Shown in pieces: positions 34,640 to 43,871 of a stretch of DNA of 64,000 nt (its first letter is position 1; each line of letters opens with the position of its first letter). The notes below the pieces were generated by a model. That model searched no databases. It was not told the DNA's origin and saw only the letters and a list, made by a program, of their open reading frames with translations. Location of the stretch: the NCBI GenBank assembly GCA_965248135.1, contig CBDFIN010000011.1:248001-312000 (forward strand), given 5' to 3'. The stretch comes from SZUA-100 sp965248135. Lineage in GTDB: Bacteria; Pseudomonadota; Alphaproteobacteria; Rhizobiales; Rhizobiaceae. The position numbers and the translations under genes are program-made.

Positions 34640-35474
34640 CTTGGCTCTTGTTTTCTGCAGCTGTCATAACCGCCCGATATTCCGGCCGATCGCTCTTTGC
34701 CAAAATGCCGGTTCTTAGCGCGTTGGGGCGGAAGGGTTGATCGACCTTGTTGCCGTAAGAGTCTGGCCGGGTCACCGATTTTTGCGACAAGATCATTTCG
34801 GCTGAATCGCCCAATTGGTTTTTGCGGCCGAAAATTTCGGTGCAGTCAGACATGATTTCAACAAACGAGAAGCCATCATAACCAAGTGCTTCAATGATCA
34901 GATCTTTCAGGGTCGGCACCTGCATGGTGACCTCACGTCCAACAAACCCCGCACCTGCGGCTTCCGCCAATTTGCAGGCATCGAACACCGGTTCCCGGTT
35001 GCCGTAAGGGGTCGTCGTCGTATACCGGGTCGCCGACGTGGTTGGTGATACCTGGCCGCCGGTCATGCCATAGACTTCGTTATTGAGCATCAAACAGGTC
35101 ATGTTGACATTGCGCCGGCAGGCATGAATGAGATGGTTGCCACCAATGGCAAGACAGTCGCCATCACCGGTAATAATCACGACATGAAGATCGGGGCGGG
35201 CGAGTGCCAAACCAGTGGCAAAGGCCAAAGGCCGGCCATGGGTCACGTGGAAGGTGTTGGCATCGATATAGGCCCCAAGCCTGCCGGAGCATCCGATGCC
35301 ACAGACCACCGCAAGCTGGTCCATCGAAATTTCTTTTTCCTGCAACGCCCACATGAGCGCCCTGAGCGCCATGCCATGGCCGCAGCCGGGGCAAAGGAAA
35401 TGCGGAAACAACTCAAGCCGCATATAGTCGCGGATATCGAACTGTTCAGCCGAAATGTGTGGTTGGTGTTTCAT
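34629..35474 (-). CDS. korB: 2-oxoacid:ferredoxin oxidoreductase, beta subunit (TPP-binding)
   Basis: A 281-residue subunit with FLCPGCGHGMALRALMWAL at the N-terminus, the thiamine-pyrophosphate motif GDGDCLAIGGNHLIHACRRN and the NNEVYGMTGGQVSPTT stretch diagnostic of KorB/VorB-like subunits. It decarboxylates the 2-oxoacid on TPP and passes electrons to ferredoxin. Its ATG overlaps the korA stop (ATGA). No ferredoxin-like delta subunit gene accompanies it; the upstream iorB fusion may fill that role. Confidence 0.88.
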   Translation of the reverse strand: MKHQPHISAEQFDIRDYMRLELFPHFLCPGCGHGMALRALMWALQEKEISMDQLAVVCGIGCSGRLGAYIDANTFHVTHGRPLAFATGLALARPDLHVVIITGDGDCLAIGGNHLIHACRRNVNMTCLMLNNEVYGMTGGQVSPTTSATRYTTTTPYGNREPVFDACKLAEAAGAGFVGREVTMQVPTLKDLIIEALGYDGFSFVEIMSDCTEIFGRKNQLGDSAEMILSQKSVTRPDSYGNKVDQPFRPNALRTGILAKSDRPEYRAVMTAAENKSQDDA

Positions 35475-36613
35475 CGGCGCACCTTTTCGACCGCATCTTC
35501 AATTTCGGCAGGATCAATTGCCTCACCGTCGAACCGGTTGACCCGGTAAACGGTGCTTTTGTCATCGACAAGACGTTCAATTTCAAAAACCAGCTGGCCG
35601 GCATTCATTTCCGCGACGATCACCGCATCGGCGATTTGTGCCAGTTGCACGAAGGCTTGTTCGGGGAACGGCCACAAGGTGCGTGGCCGAAACAAGCCGA
35701 CACGAATGTCGCGGTCGCGCAGATTTTTCACTGCCCGGCGGGCCGCACGCGCCGTAATGCCAAAGGCAACGATCACCACATCCGCGTCGTTGCACATCAG
35801 ATTCTCGTAAGCTTCGATCAGTTCACTGTGATGATCAAGTTTATCGAGCAGGCGCAATACCGCCTGTCCGGCTTTTTGTGGCACCTGGGTCGGAAAGCCG
35901 CTTTCATCGTGGGTAAGGCCAGTGGTGTGGGTGCGAAAGCCATCGCCGGGCCGGACCATCGGCGGCACCAGGTCATCGGTTTGGGCATAGGGCTTGAATT
36001 GTTGCTTGTCGCCGGTTGCCCAGCTTCGCTCGATAATTGTTTCATCAGCCGGTGGTGTGAGATCAACCGTTTCAAGCAAATGGCCGATAATCTCGTCGAA
36101 AAGGACAATAACAGGCACTCTCAACCGTTCCGACAGGTTAAAGGCGCGGATGGTTTCGCTGTAGATTTCACCAACTGACGCCGGCGCCAGCACAATTATC
36201 GGGTGATCACCATGGGTACCCCATCGGGCCTGCATGACATCACCTTGCCCCGGCCTTGTCGGCATGCCGGTGGAAGGCCCGCCGCGCATGACATTGATGA
36301 TGACACAGGGAACTTCCGTCATCGCCGCATAGCCAAGGTTTTCCTGCTTTAATGAAAATCCCGGCCCGCTCGTCGCCGTCATCGCCTTGGCACCACCTAG
36401 CGACGCGCCGACAACCGCGCCCATTGATGCGATTTCATCTTCCATCTGAACAAAAAAGCCATCGACAGCGGGAAGCTCGCGGGCCATGACTTCAGCGACT
36501 TCAGACGACGGGGTTATCGGATAGCCGGCGTAAAACCGACATCCGGCGGCAATTGCGCCCAAGGCACAGGCCTCGTTGCCTTGAATATTTTTGCGATTTG
36601 GGCGTGCCAACAT
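35471..36613 (-). CDS. korA: 2-oxoacid:ferredoxin oxidoreductase, alpha subunit
   Basis: A 380-residue subunit with GCRFYAGYPITPSSEVAEVM, VQMEDEIASMGAVVGAS, the AMTATSGPGFSLKQE segment and VMRGGPSTGMPTRPGQGD, all characteristic of KorA. It pairs with KorB to form the active site. The frame continues upstream to 36703, but the ATG at 36613, 5 bases after the iorB-ferredoxin stop, fits the family N-terminus. Confidence 0.89.
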   Translation of the reverse strand: MLARPNRKNIQGNEACALGAIAAGCRFYAGYPITPSSEVAEVMARELPAVDGFFVQMEDEIASMGAVVGASLGGAKAMTATSGPGFSLKQENLGYAAMTEVPCVIINVMRGGPSTGMPTRPGQGDVMQARWGTHGDHPIIVLAPASVGEIYSETIRAFNLSERLRVPVIVLFDEIIGHLLETVDLTPPADETIIERSWATGDKQQFKPYAQTDDLVPPMVRPGDGFRTHTTGLTHDESGFPTQVPQKAGQAVLRLLDKLDHHSELIEAYENLMCNDADVVIVAFGITARAARRAVKNLRDRDIRVGLFRPRTLWPFPEQAFVQLAQIADAVIVAEMNAGQLVFEIERLVDDKSTVYRVNRFDGEAIDPAEIEDAVEKVRR

Positions 36614-36618
36614 GCTGC

Positions 36619-37524
36619 TTAAACCTCGGTCTCTATCGCTTCTGCGGCGATTTCGGCTACGGGCGTGTTGTGCAGTTTGATGGCAAAATCCGGGCACAAC
36701 CATTCACAGATACGGCAACCCGTACAGTCTTCGGGCCGCGGTATTACAACGATTTGCGCCTCGTTCAGTTCCAGACATTTCTCCGGGCACATGCGCACGC
36801 AGATATCGCAGCCCTTGCACCACTCACCAACTATCTCTAACCGGCAATCCACCGCCGACTGCAATGCCGGCGTACTATCTTGCTGGAAAGTCTCCTCGGG
36901 AATAGTTGGTGACGCCGCCCATTCGCGGCCGGCGAGAAATGCCCGCCGGTTAATGTCTATCGATTTTTCCGGTACGAACTTGCAGATAATGTCGAGCCAG
37001 TCCATTTCATCAAAGCTGAATGCGGTTGACAACAACCCAAGCAGCACCGTGTTGGCGGCCCGCTCATTACCCAACGCAGAAGCCATGCCGGTCGCGTCAA
37101 GCGCAAAGCCGCTGGCGACTTTTTCAATTATTGCGGCCGGTGTTTTGCTTGGGTAACTGACGGTTTTATGACGGTTTCGATCGCGACAGGAAAAGGGAGG
37201 AATTATTTTACAGGTATCGGAAATAAAGACACCGGTATCGGGGTTCAACTGATCGAGCCAGCGCAGCCCTTCGGCCCACTCGAGCGCCACCAGAACGTCA
37301 GCCTCACCAGCGGGAATGGTTGGAGAATGGACCTTATCGCCGAACCGCACATGGCTGAATACGGCTCCACCACGCTTGGCCATGCCGTGCACCTCAGACT
37401 GTTTGACCTCAAAGCCCTGCCGTTGGCACAACAGCGCCAGAACCTTGGAAACCATGATAACGCCCTGACCGCCGACACCGACAATCAGCACATTGGTCAT
37501 CGCTTTTTCAGCAACGATCGCCAT
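36619..37524 (-). CDS. iorB: Indolepyruvate oxidoreductase beta subunit fused to a 2[4Fe-4S] ferredoxin domain
   Basis: A 301-residue protein. Residues about 1-190 are a standard IorB: NVLIVGVGGQGVIMVSKVLA, SEVHGMAKRGGAVFSHVRFG. After a linker come two 4Fe-4S motifs, CKGCDICVRMCPEKC (about 236-250) and CTGCRICEWLCP (about 267-278), the arrangement of the KorD/delta ferredoxin subunit. Ordinary IorB is about 200 residues and has no such domain. It lies between iorA (5-base gap) and korA (5-base gap), so the fused domain may serve the kor complex as well as or instead of Ior. The ATG at 37524 is preferred over one at 37500. Confidence 0.86.
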   Translation of the reverse strand: MAIVAEKAMTNVLIVGVGGQGVIMVSKVLALLCQRQGFEVKQSEVHGMAKRGGAVFSHVRFGDKVHSPTIPAGEADVLVALEWAEGLRWLDQLNPDTGVFISDTCKIIPPFSCRDRNRHKTVSYPSKTPAAIIEKVASGFALDATGMASALGNERAANTVLLGLLSTAFSFDEMDWLDIICKFVPEKSIDINRRAFLAGREWAASPTIPEETFQQDSTPALQSAVDCRLEIVGEWCKGCDICVRMCPEKCLELNEAQIVVIPRPEDCTGCRICEWLCPDFAIKLHNTPVAEIAAEAIETEV

Positions 37525-37529
37525 TCGAT

Positions 37530-39344
37530 TCAGTTCCCCAACGGACGGATACCGTCTACCGGGCAAACCTGTATACACATGGCGCAGCCGATACATTTGG
37601 CGAGATCAATTTTGATCTTATGATGGCCATCATACATGACACTATCCCAGGTAAGGGCGGGGCAGCCAAGGTTCATACAAGATTGACAACCGGTGCATTT
37701 ATCCGTGGTTACCTGCACCGGTTCACCCCTTATCCGGGTCGGGTCAAGTACACAGGGCCGGTTTGAAATAACCACCGAAACGCCGTTAAACTGGGTTGCT
37801 TCGCGTACCGTGCGGAACAATGCACCAATGTCGTAGGAATCCACCTCTTTGACCCACTTGACACCTATGGCGCGACACATTTCGGCAAAATCGACACGCG
37901 GCGCATCACCACCGCGCAGGCCTTTTCCGGTTGCCGCATGGTCTTGTCCGCCGGTCATGGCGGTAATGTGATTGTCGAGCAGCAAAACCGTTATATTGGC
38001 ATTACTGTAAACCGCGTCAATCAGCGGCGGAAGTCCTGAATGCAGAAAAGTGGAATCGCCAATGGTGGCGACAATCGGTCCGTCTTCTGTGCCGGAGCGG
38101 GCCATACCGACCGCGTTGCCGATACTGGAACCCATGGCCACGGTGGTGTGAATGGCGTGCAGGGGCTCGATTGCAGCAAGCGTATAGCAACCGATATCAC
38201 CGGCCACCCGCGCTTCCACCGCATTGAGTGCCATATAGGACGAAATATGAGGGCAACCGGCGCAAAGCAGGGGCGGACGGGGCGTCGGCTCGGCTGGCAA
38301 CGGTTCGCTTCGCCGGGTTTTTTTTAAAAAGCCGCAGTTTTCGAACCCCTCACGAACATCCTTTGGTGATAATTCACCCTCGCGGGAGAAATATTTCTTG
38401 CCCTCAACATTCAGCCCGGCGATTTTCAACTGGTCCTCGACAACCGGCTCAAGCTCTTCGACTACCACGACCTGCTCGACACTGTCGATAAACGCGCGGA
38501 TGGTGTCCATCGGCAGGGGAAAGGATGCGGCAAGTTTTAATACGCTGGCCTCGGGCAGCACCTCGTTAACATAGGATGTGGCCAGACCGACGGTGATAAC
38601 GCCTATTTGCGAACTGCCGTTGTTGCGAACCGTCAGATCGGATGTTTCGAAATAGGCCGCCAGTTTTGCTTCCCGCGCGATTACATAGGGGTGGCGAGCA
38701 CGGGCATGGGCCGGGATCATGACGTTCTTGGAGATTTGATTGGTAAATGATCCGGCGCGTGCAGCCTGTCTCTCGCCGGTCTGGACGACTGAACGGGTAT
38801 GCGACAATCGGGTTGTCGAGCGCACGATCACCGGCGTGTCAAACTGTTCGGAAATATCAAAGGCAATGCGGGTATGCTCAAGCGCTTCCTGGGCATCGGC
38901 CGGCTCTAGAACTGGCACACCGGCGAACTTGGCGAACAAGCGCGTATCCTGTTCATTTTGGGAACTGTGAATGCCCGGATCATCGCATACCGCCAAAACC
39001 AGGCCGCCATTAACGCCAATATAGCTTTGCGACATCAAACTGTCGGAAGCCACGTTCAGCCCGACATGTTTCATTGCAGCAAATGCACGCACACCGGAAA
39101 AGGAAGCGCCGATGGCGATATCCAGCGCGGTTTTTTCATTGGTCGCCCATTCCGCGCTGATATCCTCTTCGGGATAGGTCGCAAGGTTTTCCAATATCTC
39201 TGTTGATGGCGTTCCGGGATAGGCCGCGCATACTTTTGCACCGGCCTCCCAAACGGCCCGCGCGATCGCTTCGTTTCCCATCATCGGATAGGCGACATTT
39301 TTCGGTTGAATTTCGCTCGACGAGGCCTGTGTAAGCTGATCCAT
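37530..39344 (-). CDS. iorA: Indolepyruvate:ferredoxin oxidoreductase alpha subunit
   Basis: A 604-residue TPP enzyme that oxidatively decarboxylates arylpyruvates (from Phe, Tyr, Trp transamination) to arylacetyl-CoA with ferredoxin as acceptor. It shows YPGTPSTEILENLATYPEE at the N-terminus, CAGCPHISSYMALNAV, GDIGCYTLAAIEP, the TPP-binding GDSTFLHSGLPPLIDAVY stretch and a C-terminal ferredoxin domain with CTGCQSCMNLGCP and CIGCAMCIQVCP. It is the first gene of the operon, with GAGGGTGAC before the ATG and an FNR box 80-95 bases upstream. Confidence 0.92.
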   Translation of the reverse strand: MDQLTQASSSEIQPKNVAYPMMGNEAIARAVWEAGAKVCAAYPGTPSTEILENLATYPEEDISAEWATNEKTALDIAIGASFSGVRAFAAMKHVGLNVASDSLMSQSYIGVNGGLVLAVCDDPGIHSSQNEQDTRLFAKFAGVPVLEPADAQEALEHTRIAFDISEQFDTPVIVRSTTRLSHTRSVVQTGERQAARAGSFTNQISKNVMIPAHARARHPYVIAREAKLAAYFETSDLTVRNNGSSQIGVITVGLATSYVNEVLPEASVLKLAASFPLPMDTIRAFIDSVEQVVVVEELEPVVEDQLKIAGLNVEGKKYFSREGELSPKDVREGFENCGFLKKTRRSEPLPAEPTPRPPLLCAGCPHISSYMALNAVEARVAGDIGCYTLAAIEPLHAIHTTVAMGSSIGNAVGMARSGTEDGPIVATIGDSTFLHSGLPPLIDAVYSNANITVLLLDNHITAMTGGQDHAATGKGLRGGDAPRVDFAEMCRAIGVKWVKEVDSYDIGALFRTVREATQFNGVSVVISNRPCVLDPTRIRGEPVQVTTDKCTGCQSCMNLGCPALTWDSVMYDGHHKIKIDLAKCIGCAMCIQVCPVDGIRPLGN

Positions 39345-39424
39345 TACTTGTCACCCTCAACAAAAAAAATGGGCTTCTGATCGCCCATAGGCAACTATCT
39401 AAGCACACCGCTCAATAGATGGAT

Positions 39425-39438
39425 TTGATCTACATCAA
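39425..39438. promoter_or_regulatory. FNR/FixK-type site upstream of the ior-kor operon (exact consensus)
   Basis: TTGATCTACATCAA matches TTGAT-N4-ATCAA exactly. Its centre is about 87 bases upstream of the iorA start, so a class II promoter would give a leader near 46 bases. The divergent glyS start is about 160 bases away on the other side. The sequence differs from the site at 23784 only in the N4 spacer. Confidence 0.75.
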
Positions 39439-39598
39439 GAGCATATGACGGTTTTCCCCGCCGCTAACAGCGTGATGACCGTACCTCGAACGGCTTTTTG
39501 ATACAACAGACCGACCGGATATCGGGCGCATTATCACTGGTGACGGGCTGAATATCTTCTGGTAGTGAAAGCCACCATAACAGGAACAGTACGCCTCC

Positions 39599-41731
39599 AT
39601 GCCAGACTTATTGCTTGAGCTTTTTTCAGAGGAAATTCCCGCCCGCATGCAACAAAAGGCGGCAGGTGATCTAAAGACCCGGGTCACCGGCGCGCTGGTC
39701 GCGGCCGGGCTGACCTATGAGGCGGCGCAGCACTATTGGACACCGCGCCGGCTGACACTCGACCTGCGTGGCGTGACCGCACGCTCTGCCGATATTCACA
39801 ATGAGCGCAAGGGCCCCCGCGTCGATGCGCCTGACAAGGCGGTTGAGGGATTTTTGCGTGCCGCCGGGCTTTCGTCTCGCGATGAGGCTGAAGTGCGTAG
39901 CGACGCAAAAAAGGGCGATTATTATGTTGCCGTAATCAGCAAGCCCGGACGCGCTGCCGAAACCATCATCGCAGAGGTGATGCCACAGATTATAAGGACG
40001 TTTTCCTGGCCAAAATCGATGCGGTGGGGAGCTGCATCAAGTGAGCCTGGATCGCTTCGCTGGGTGCGGCCATTGCAATCGATCGTTTGCACGTTCGGGC
40101 CGGAAACCGAAGAGCCGGTTGTGGTTGATTTTGAGATTGGCGATGTGCGCGCCTCAAACATCACCTACGGCCACCGGTTTCATGCACCGCAAGCCATCAA
40201 GGTGCGCCGTTTTGATGACTATGTGGCGGCGCTGCAGAAAGCCAGGGTCGTGTTGGATGCCGAGCGGCGGCAGCATATCATTCATGAAGATGCTAAAAAC
40301 CTCGCCTTCGCCCAGGGGCTGGAGCTGGTGGATGATGCTGGCCTTGTGGCCGAAACCGCCAATCTGGTTGAATGGCCGGTCGTGTTGATAGGTGAATTCG
40401 ATGCGGGATTTCTCGATATCCCCGACGAGGTGGCGCGACTGACTATCCGCACTAACCAGAAGTGTTTTGTGTTGCGCGACAAAGACGGTGCTTTGACCAA
40501 CCGCTTCCTGCTTGTGTCCAATATCGAGGCGAGCGACGGCGGCGACGAGGTTATCCGCGGCAATGGCAAGGTGGTGGACGCCAGGCTCTCGGATGCAAAG
40601 TTTTTCTGGGACACCGATTTAATGCTGGTGCGCAATCAGGGTTTTCAACCCTGGATCAGCAAGTTGGACAATGTGACCTTCCATGCAAAACTCGGCACCC
40701 AGGGCGAGCAGGTCCGGCGAATTGCGGCTTTGGCAGGGAAATTTGCACCGGTTGCAGGCGCTGACGCTGACCTGGCCGAACGCGCCGCATCGATTGCCAA
40801 GGCTGATCTTGCCTCCGCCATGGTCAATGAATTTCCCGAGGTTCAGGGTTTGATGGGCCGATACTATGCCCAATATGCCGGGGAGGATGCTGCTGTCGCC
40901 GCCGCCATTGAAGAGCATTACAAACCGCAAGGGCCATCGGACACCGTGCCCGACGATGCGGTGAGCGTGGCGGTGGCATTGGCCGACAAACTGGATACGT
41001 TGATCGGGTTTTGGGCGATCGATGAAAAACCAACCGGTTCAAAAGACCCCTATGCCCTAAGACGTGCAGCACTCGGGGTAATCCGGCTGGTGCTTGAGAA
41101 CGGCATAAGGCTGCGCATTTTGCCGGCCTTCGGCCAGGGGTACGAAATTTTGGCAAACCAGCTTGCTGGTGACGGGGTGACGTTGGATGGCGATCACGGT
41201 GAAAAGTGCGGCCAGGATCTGCTTGCTTTCTTTCACGACCGGCTAAAAGTCCATCTGCGCGATGAAGGCATTCGCCATGATCTGATCGACGCGGTGCTGG
41301 CAGCCGAAGCCGATGATCTCACCGCCATTGCCAGCCGTGCAGCGGCGCTGCAAAAGCTGATTGACACCGATGACGGGGCTAATCTTTTGGCCGGCGCAAA
41401 ACGGGCGACCAACATTCTTGCAGCTGAGGAAAAGAAGGGTACGAAGGTTGCGTTGAGCGTTGAGCCTTCACTTTTTGAGTCAGATGACGAACACGCCCTC
41501 CTCGACAGTCTGGAGGAGGCGGAAATGTTTGCCCGCCGGGCAATCGAAGCGGAAGACTATGAAAAAGCCATGGGCTTCCTCGCACAACTTCGCGCCCCGG
41601 TGGATAATTTTTTTGAACACGTCATGGTCAATACCGACGATGAGGCCGTACGGGCAAACCGGCTGGCGCTAATGCGGCGGATCCGCTCGGCAACCGAGAC
41701 GGTGGCTGATTTTTCAAAAATTTCGGGATAG
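39599..41731 (+). CDS. glyS: Glycyl-tRNA synthetase beta subunit
   Basis: A 710-residue beta subunit of the bacterial alpha2-beta2 glycyl-tRNA synthetase. LLLELFSEEIPARMQQKA at the N-terminus and FDAGFLDIPDEVARLTIRTN are family segments, as is the HD-like region around VALADKLDTLIGFWAI. The C-terminal anticodon-binding domain ends VMVNTDDEAVRANRLAL. glyQ is not in the window; it must be elsewhere. ytoQ follows 10 bases later. Confidence 0.96.
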   Translation: MPDLLLELFSEEIPARMQQKAAGDLKTRVTGALVAAGLTYEAAQHYWTPRRLTLDLRGVTARSADIHNERKGPRVDAPDKAVEGFLRAAGLSSRDEAEVRSDAKKGDYYVAVISKPGRAAETIIAEVMPQIIRTFSWPKSMRWGAASSEPGSLRWVRPLQSIVCTFGPETEEPVVVDFEIGDVRASNITYGHRFHAPQAIKVRRFDDYVAALQKARVVLDAERRQHIIHEDAKNLAFAQGLELVDDAGLVAETANLVEWPVVLIGEFDAGFLDIPDEVARLTIRTNQKCFVLRDKDGALTNRFLLVSNIEASDGGDEVIRGNGKVVDARLSDAKFFWDTDLMLVRNQGFQPWISKLDNVTFHAKLGTQGEQVRRIAALAGKFAPVAGADADLAERAASIAKADLASAMVNEFPEVQGLMGRYYAQYAGEDAAVAAAIEEHYKPQGPSDTVPDDAVSVAVALADKLDTLIGFWAIDEKPTGSKDPYALRRAALGVIRLVLENGIRLRILPAFGQGYEILANQLAGDGVTLDGDHGEKCGQDLLAFFHDRLKVHLRDEGIRHDLIDAVLAAEADDLTAIASRAAALQKLIDTDDGANLLAGAKRATNILAAEEKKGTKVALSVEPSLFESDDEHALLDSLEEAEMFARRAIEAEDYEKAMGFLAQLRAPVDNFFEHVMVNTDDEAVRANRLALMRRIRSATETVADFSKISG

Positions 41732-41741
41732 GAATATTCAC

Positions 41742-42206
41742 ATGGACAAAATCTGGAAAATTTATCTCTCCGGTGAAATCCACACCGACTGGCGTGAGGA
41801 AATCATGCGTGGCTGTGAGGCGGCGACATTGCCGGTGTCATTTTCCTTACCGGTGACCGATCACGCGGCAAGTGATGATTGCGGTGTGGAGATTTTGGGC
41901 GCTGAACCCGACAAATTCTGGCATGATCACAAGGGCGCGCAGATCAACGCCATCCGCACCAGAACGCTGATCGGTGAGGCCGATATCGTCGTGGTGCGCT
42001 TCGGGGAGAAATATCGTCAGTGGAACGCCGCCTTTGATGCCGGCTATGCCAGTGCGCTTGCCAAGCCGCTGATTGTCATGCACATGGACGAACATCAACA
42101 CGCGCTGAAAGAGGTTGATGCAGCAGCACTGGCGGTCACCAAGACGCCCGGCCAGGTGGTGGAGATACTTTATTATGTGATCAACGGTAAGTTTAAAGTA
42201 TCATAG
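41742..42206 (+). CDS. ytoQ: YtoQ family protein
   Basis: A 154-residue protein beginning WKIYLSGEIHTDWREEI, with FGEKYRQWNAAFDAGYASAL in the middle, as in the YtoQ family (nucleoside 2-deoxyribosyltransferase-like fold). The biochemical role is not established. It lies 10 bases after glyS in the same direction and is probably cotranscribed. Confidence 0.83.
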   Translation: MDKIWKIYLSGEIHTDWREEIMRGCEAATLPVSFSLPVTDHAASDDCGVEILGAEPDKFWHDHKGAQINAIRTRTLIGEADIVVVRFGEKYRQWNAAFDAGYASALAKPLIVMHMDEHQHALKEVDAAALAVTKTPGQVVEILYYVINGKFKVS

Positions 42207-42301
42207 AGTAACCTGCGTTCATATTGAGCCATTCTGACGGAGTGAATTTGTGACTGGGAAGTTTCGATATTGGCGCAAATACACCCGTCCTCCCAACCGG
42301 A

Positions 42302-42784
42302 TTAACAGATTAAACCGCCCGCAAATTTGAGAGCATACCGGCTGATTTCACCGGTAAACACTTCTTCTTGTCCCCAAAAGAATTCCAAATCTCCGTGACC
42401 TGTCATATGATACGAGAGGCCCGGTGTGGAGAATGCAGATGGTCCGCGCACCGGAAACTTCAGGGGAACCTTCATGAGAGCGGAGCGCAAAAATGCGTAA
42501 ATTGATTTAGCCTCATCAACTTCGACATCCGGTCGTGCCCCGCCAGAATAGCTCATGGACCAAATCGGTTTGTTCTTGAAATAGACCACTTCCATGCCCG
42601 TAAACAACGACATGCCATAATACACATCACGGTAAAACCAATCTTTATCCTGCCACTCAAGTTGTTTGCTGCCGCTGAACAACGGGTTTGTTATCATGGC
42701 ATCGTCGTCCAAACCAGCGTAGGTGCGACGTTTGGCTTCAACCAAAAAACTCGCCAACTTATTTATTGGTGCCTGAGTGCTCAT
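42302..42784 (-). CDS. DUF5680-like protein
   Basis: A 160-residue soluble protein. The N-terminal INKLASFLVEAKRRTYAGL, the DWFYRDVYYGMSLFTGMEVV segment and the C-terminal GQEEVFTGEISRYALKFAGG resemble the DUF5680 domain, which is often fused to an XRE helix-turn-helix in other bacteria. Here the domain stands alone. No function is known. It lies near the interrupted lysE gene, in a less GC-rich stretch. Confidence 0.68.
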   Translation of the reverse strand: MSTQAPINKLASFLVEAKRRTYAGLDDDAMITNPLFSGSKQLEWQDKDWFYRDVYYGMSLFTGMEVVYFKNKPIWSMSYSGGARPDVEVDEAKSIYAFLRSALMKVPLKFPVRGPSAFSTPGLSYHMTGHGDLEFFWGQEEVFTGEISRYALKFAGGLIC

Positions 42785-42916
42785 ATTTGAAAACTCATAA
42801 TCTAAGCACTATAAATACCACAGGAACCGATTGACTGGAACTCCAAGTCAGTTTTCACACGGTCTCATTCGTTTTTTGCAACGGTATGCCGCATGAATGA
42901 ACTTTTGAGTACAAAT

Positions 42917-43702
42917 TCAGCTTCGAAATGTGGCCAGTTTGAACGCCGCAATGGTAAAAAACATTCCAAGCATTCCATCTATCCACCTTCTTGCACGGCG
43001 GTAGAACGCCACAACTGGTTTGGTAGAAAATGTTACCGCATATGCCAAATGACCGAGGATTGACAGGAAAGTAGTGCCTACAACAAGAGTAACTCCGGTC
43101 CAAAGCGGCGCATCTGCTCCCAATCCAATGCCGACGATTGCAACCCAATGCAAGGCGGCTTTCGGATTGGTCATCTGAATTGCCAGTCCTTGCAGATACA
43201 GCTTGTTTCCCTTCGCCGCCTTGGTCAAGGTTTTGACGTCCGGCGTTGCTGCTGATTTGAAAGCCTTATAAGCCAGCCAGAGCAAATAGATTGCACCAAA
43301 AATCTTAAGTAGCGTTATGGCTCCAGCGTAAGCGGTGACCAGTGCAGTTAATCCCATTACAGTCAAAGACGCCCAAATTCCTGAGCCTGTGCCAACACCT
43401 AGTGGTCTGGCCGAAACGCTTGAATCCCTTTTCAGCACGTTCTTTTTCAAGCGTTTTGGCCACAAAGACCACTAGCAACTTATTGAATTCTAGTGGTTCT
43501 TATGATTCCAACATTTGCCATAAGTACGAGCCGCTGGCGGATGCAAATGTTGGAATCGAACCACTAGGGCCAGAGAAATTCCACGGCTCCGTCCCCGTTC
43601 CATCGAAGTTCCCATGATAGCCAGTATATTTGGTCCGATGCTGACGAACCCAACCGAAAAGATGCCAAATGCCAGAAAAAGATTTGCTAGATGCTCGTTC
43701 AT
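42917..43702 (-). pseudogene. LysE/RhtB-family exporter interrupted by a 169-bp element
   Basis: The LysE family exports amino acids. The 5' part (43702-43568) encodes MNEHLANLFLAFGIFSVGFV through SIGPNILAIM and ends GRSRGISLA. The 3' part (from 43398) reads GVGTGSGIWASLTVMGLTAL and runs to the natural C-terminus. Between them sits repeat copy 2. Removing exactly 165 bp and keeping one CTAG gives CTA-GGT, joining the halves as ...GISLALGVGTGSG..., a 206-residue protein of normal length. With the element in place, two in-frame TAG codons from its internal CTAG sites stop translation. Confidence 0.88.
43399..43567. repeat. Paired-hairpin element, copy 2 (169 bp), inserted in lysE
   Basis: Left hairpin 43399-43475 (stem with AAACGCTTGAA), 14-base linker 43476-43489, right hairpin 43490-43567 (stem with GATTCCAACATTTGC). 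Both hairpins begin and end with CTAG. The inner arm of each has a 4-base bulge (ACAA on the left, TTAT on the right), whereas the outer arms do not. It differs from copy 3 at 5 of 169 positions. It encodes no protein. CTAG flanking on both sides is consistent with duplication of a 4-base target. Confidence 0.88.
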
Positions 43703-43871
43703 TTTCTCACCTGAATTCTCGAATGTTTCGGGTTCAATAGTATTTTCGGCAAAAGTAGTGAATTTCTCATGGCTTGTTGCAAAACCATCATTCTTGCAAC
43801 AGTTTCTGTCGGTCAATGAAAATAATCACTTGGTTGAGCAAATAAATGACACCGATAAAGTGCCGCCCACG

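Noticed and set aside
43342..43617. 91-residue frame through element copy 2, with a near-identical frame at copy 3 (59952-60176)
   Set aside because: The shared peptide only reflects the repeated DNA; it has no start signal or domain and the element is explained by hairpins.
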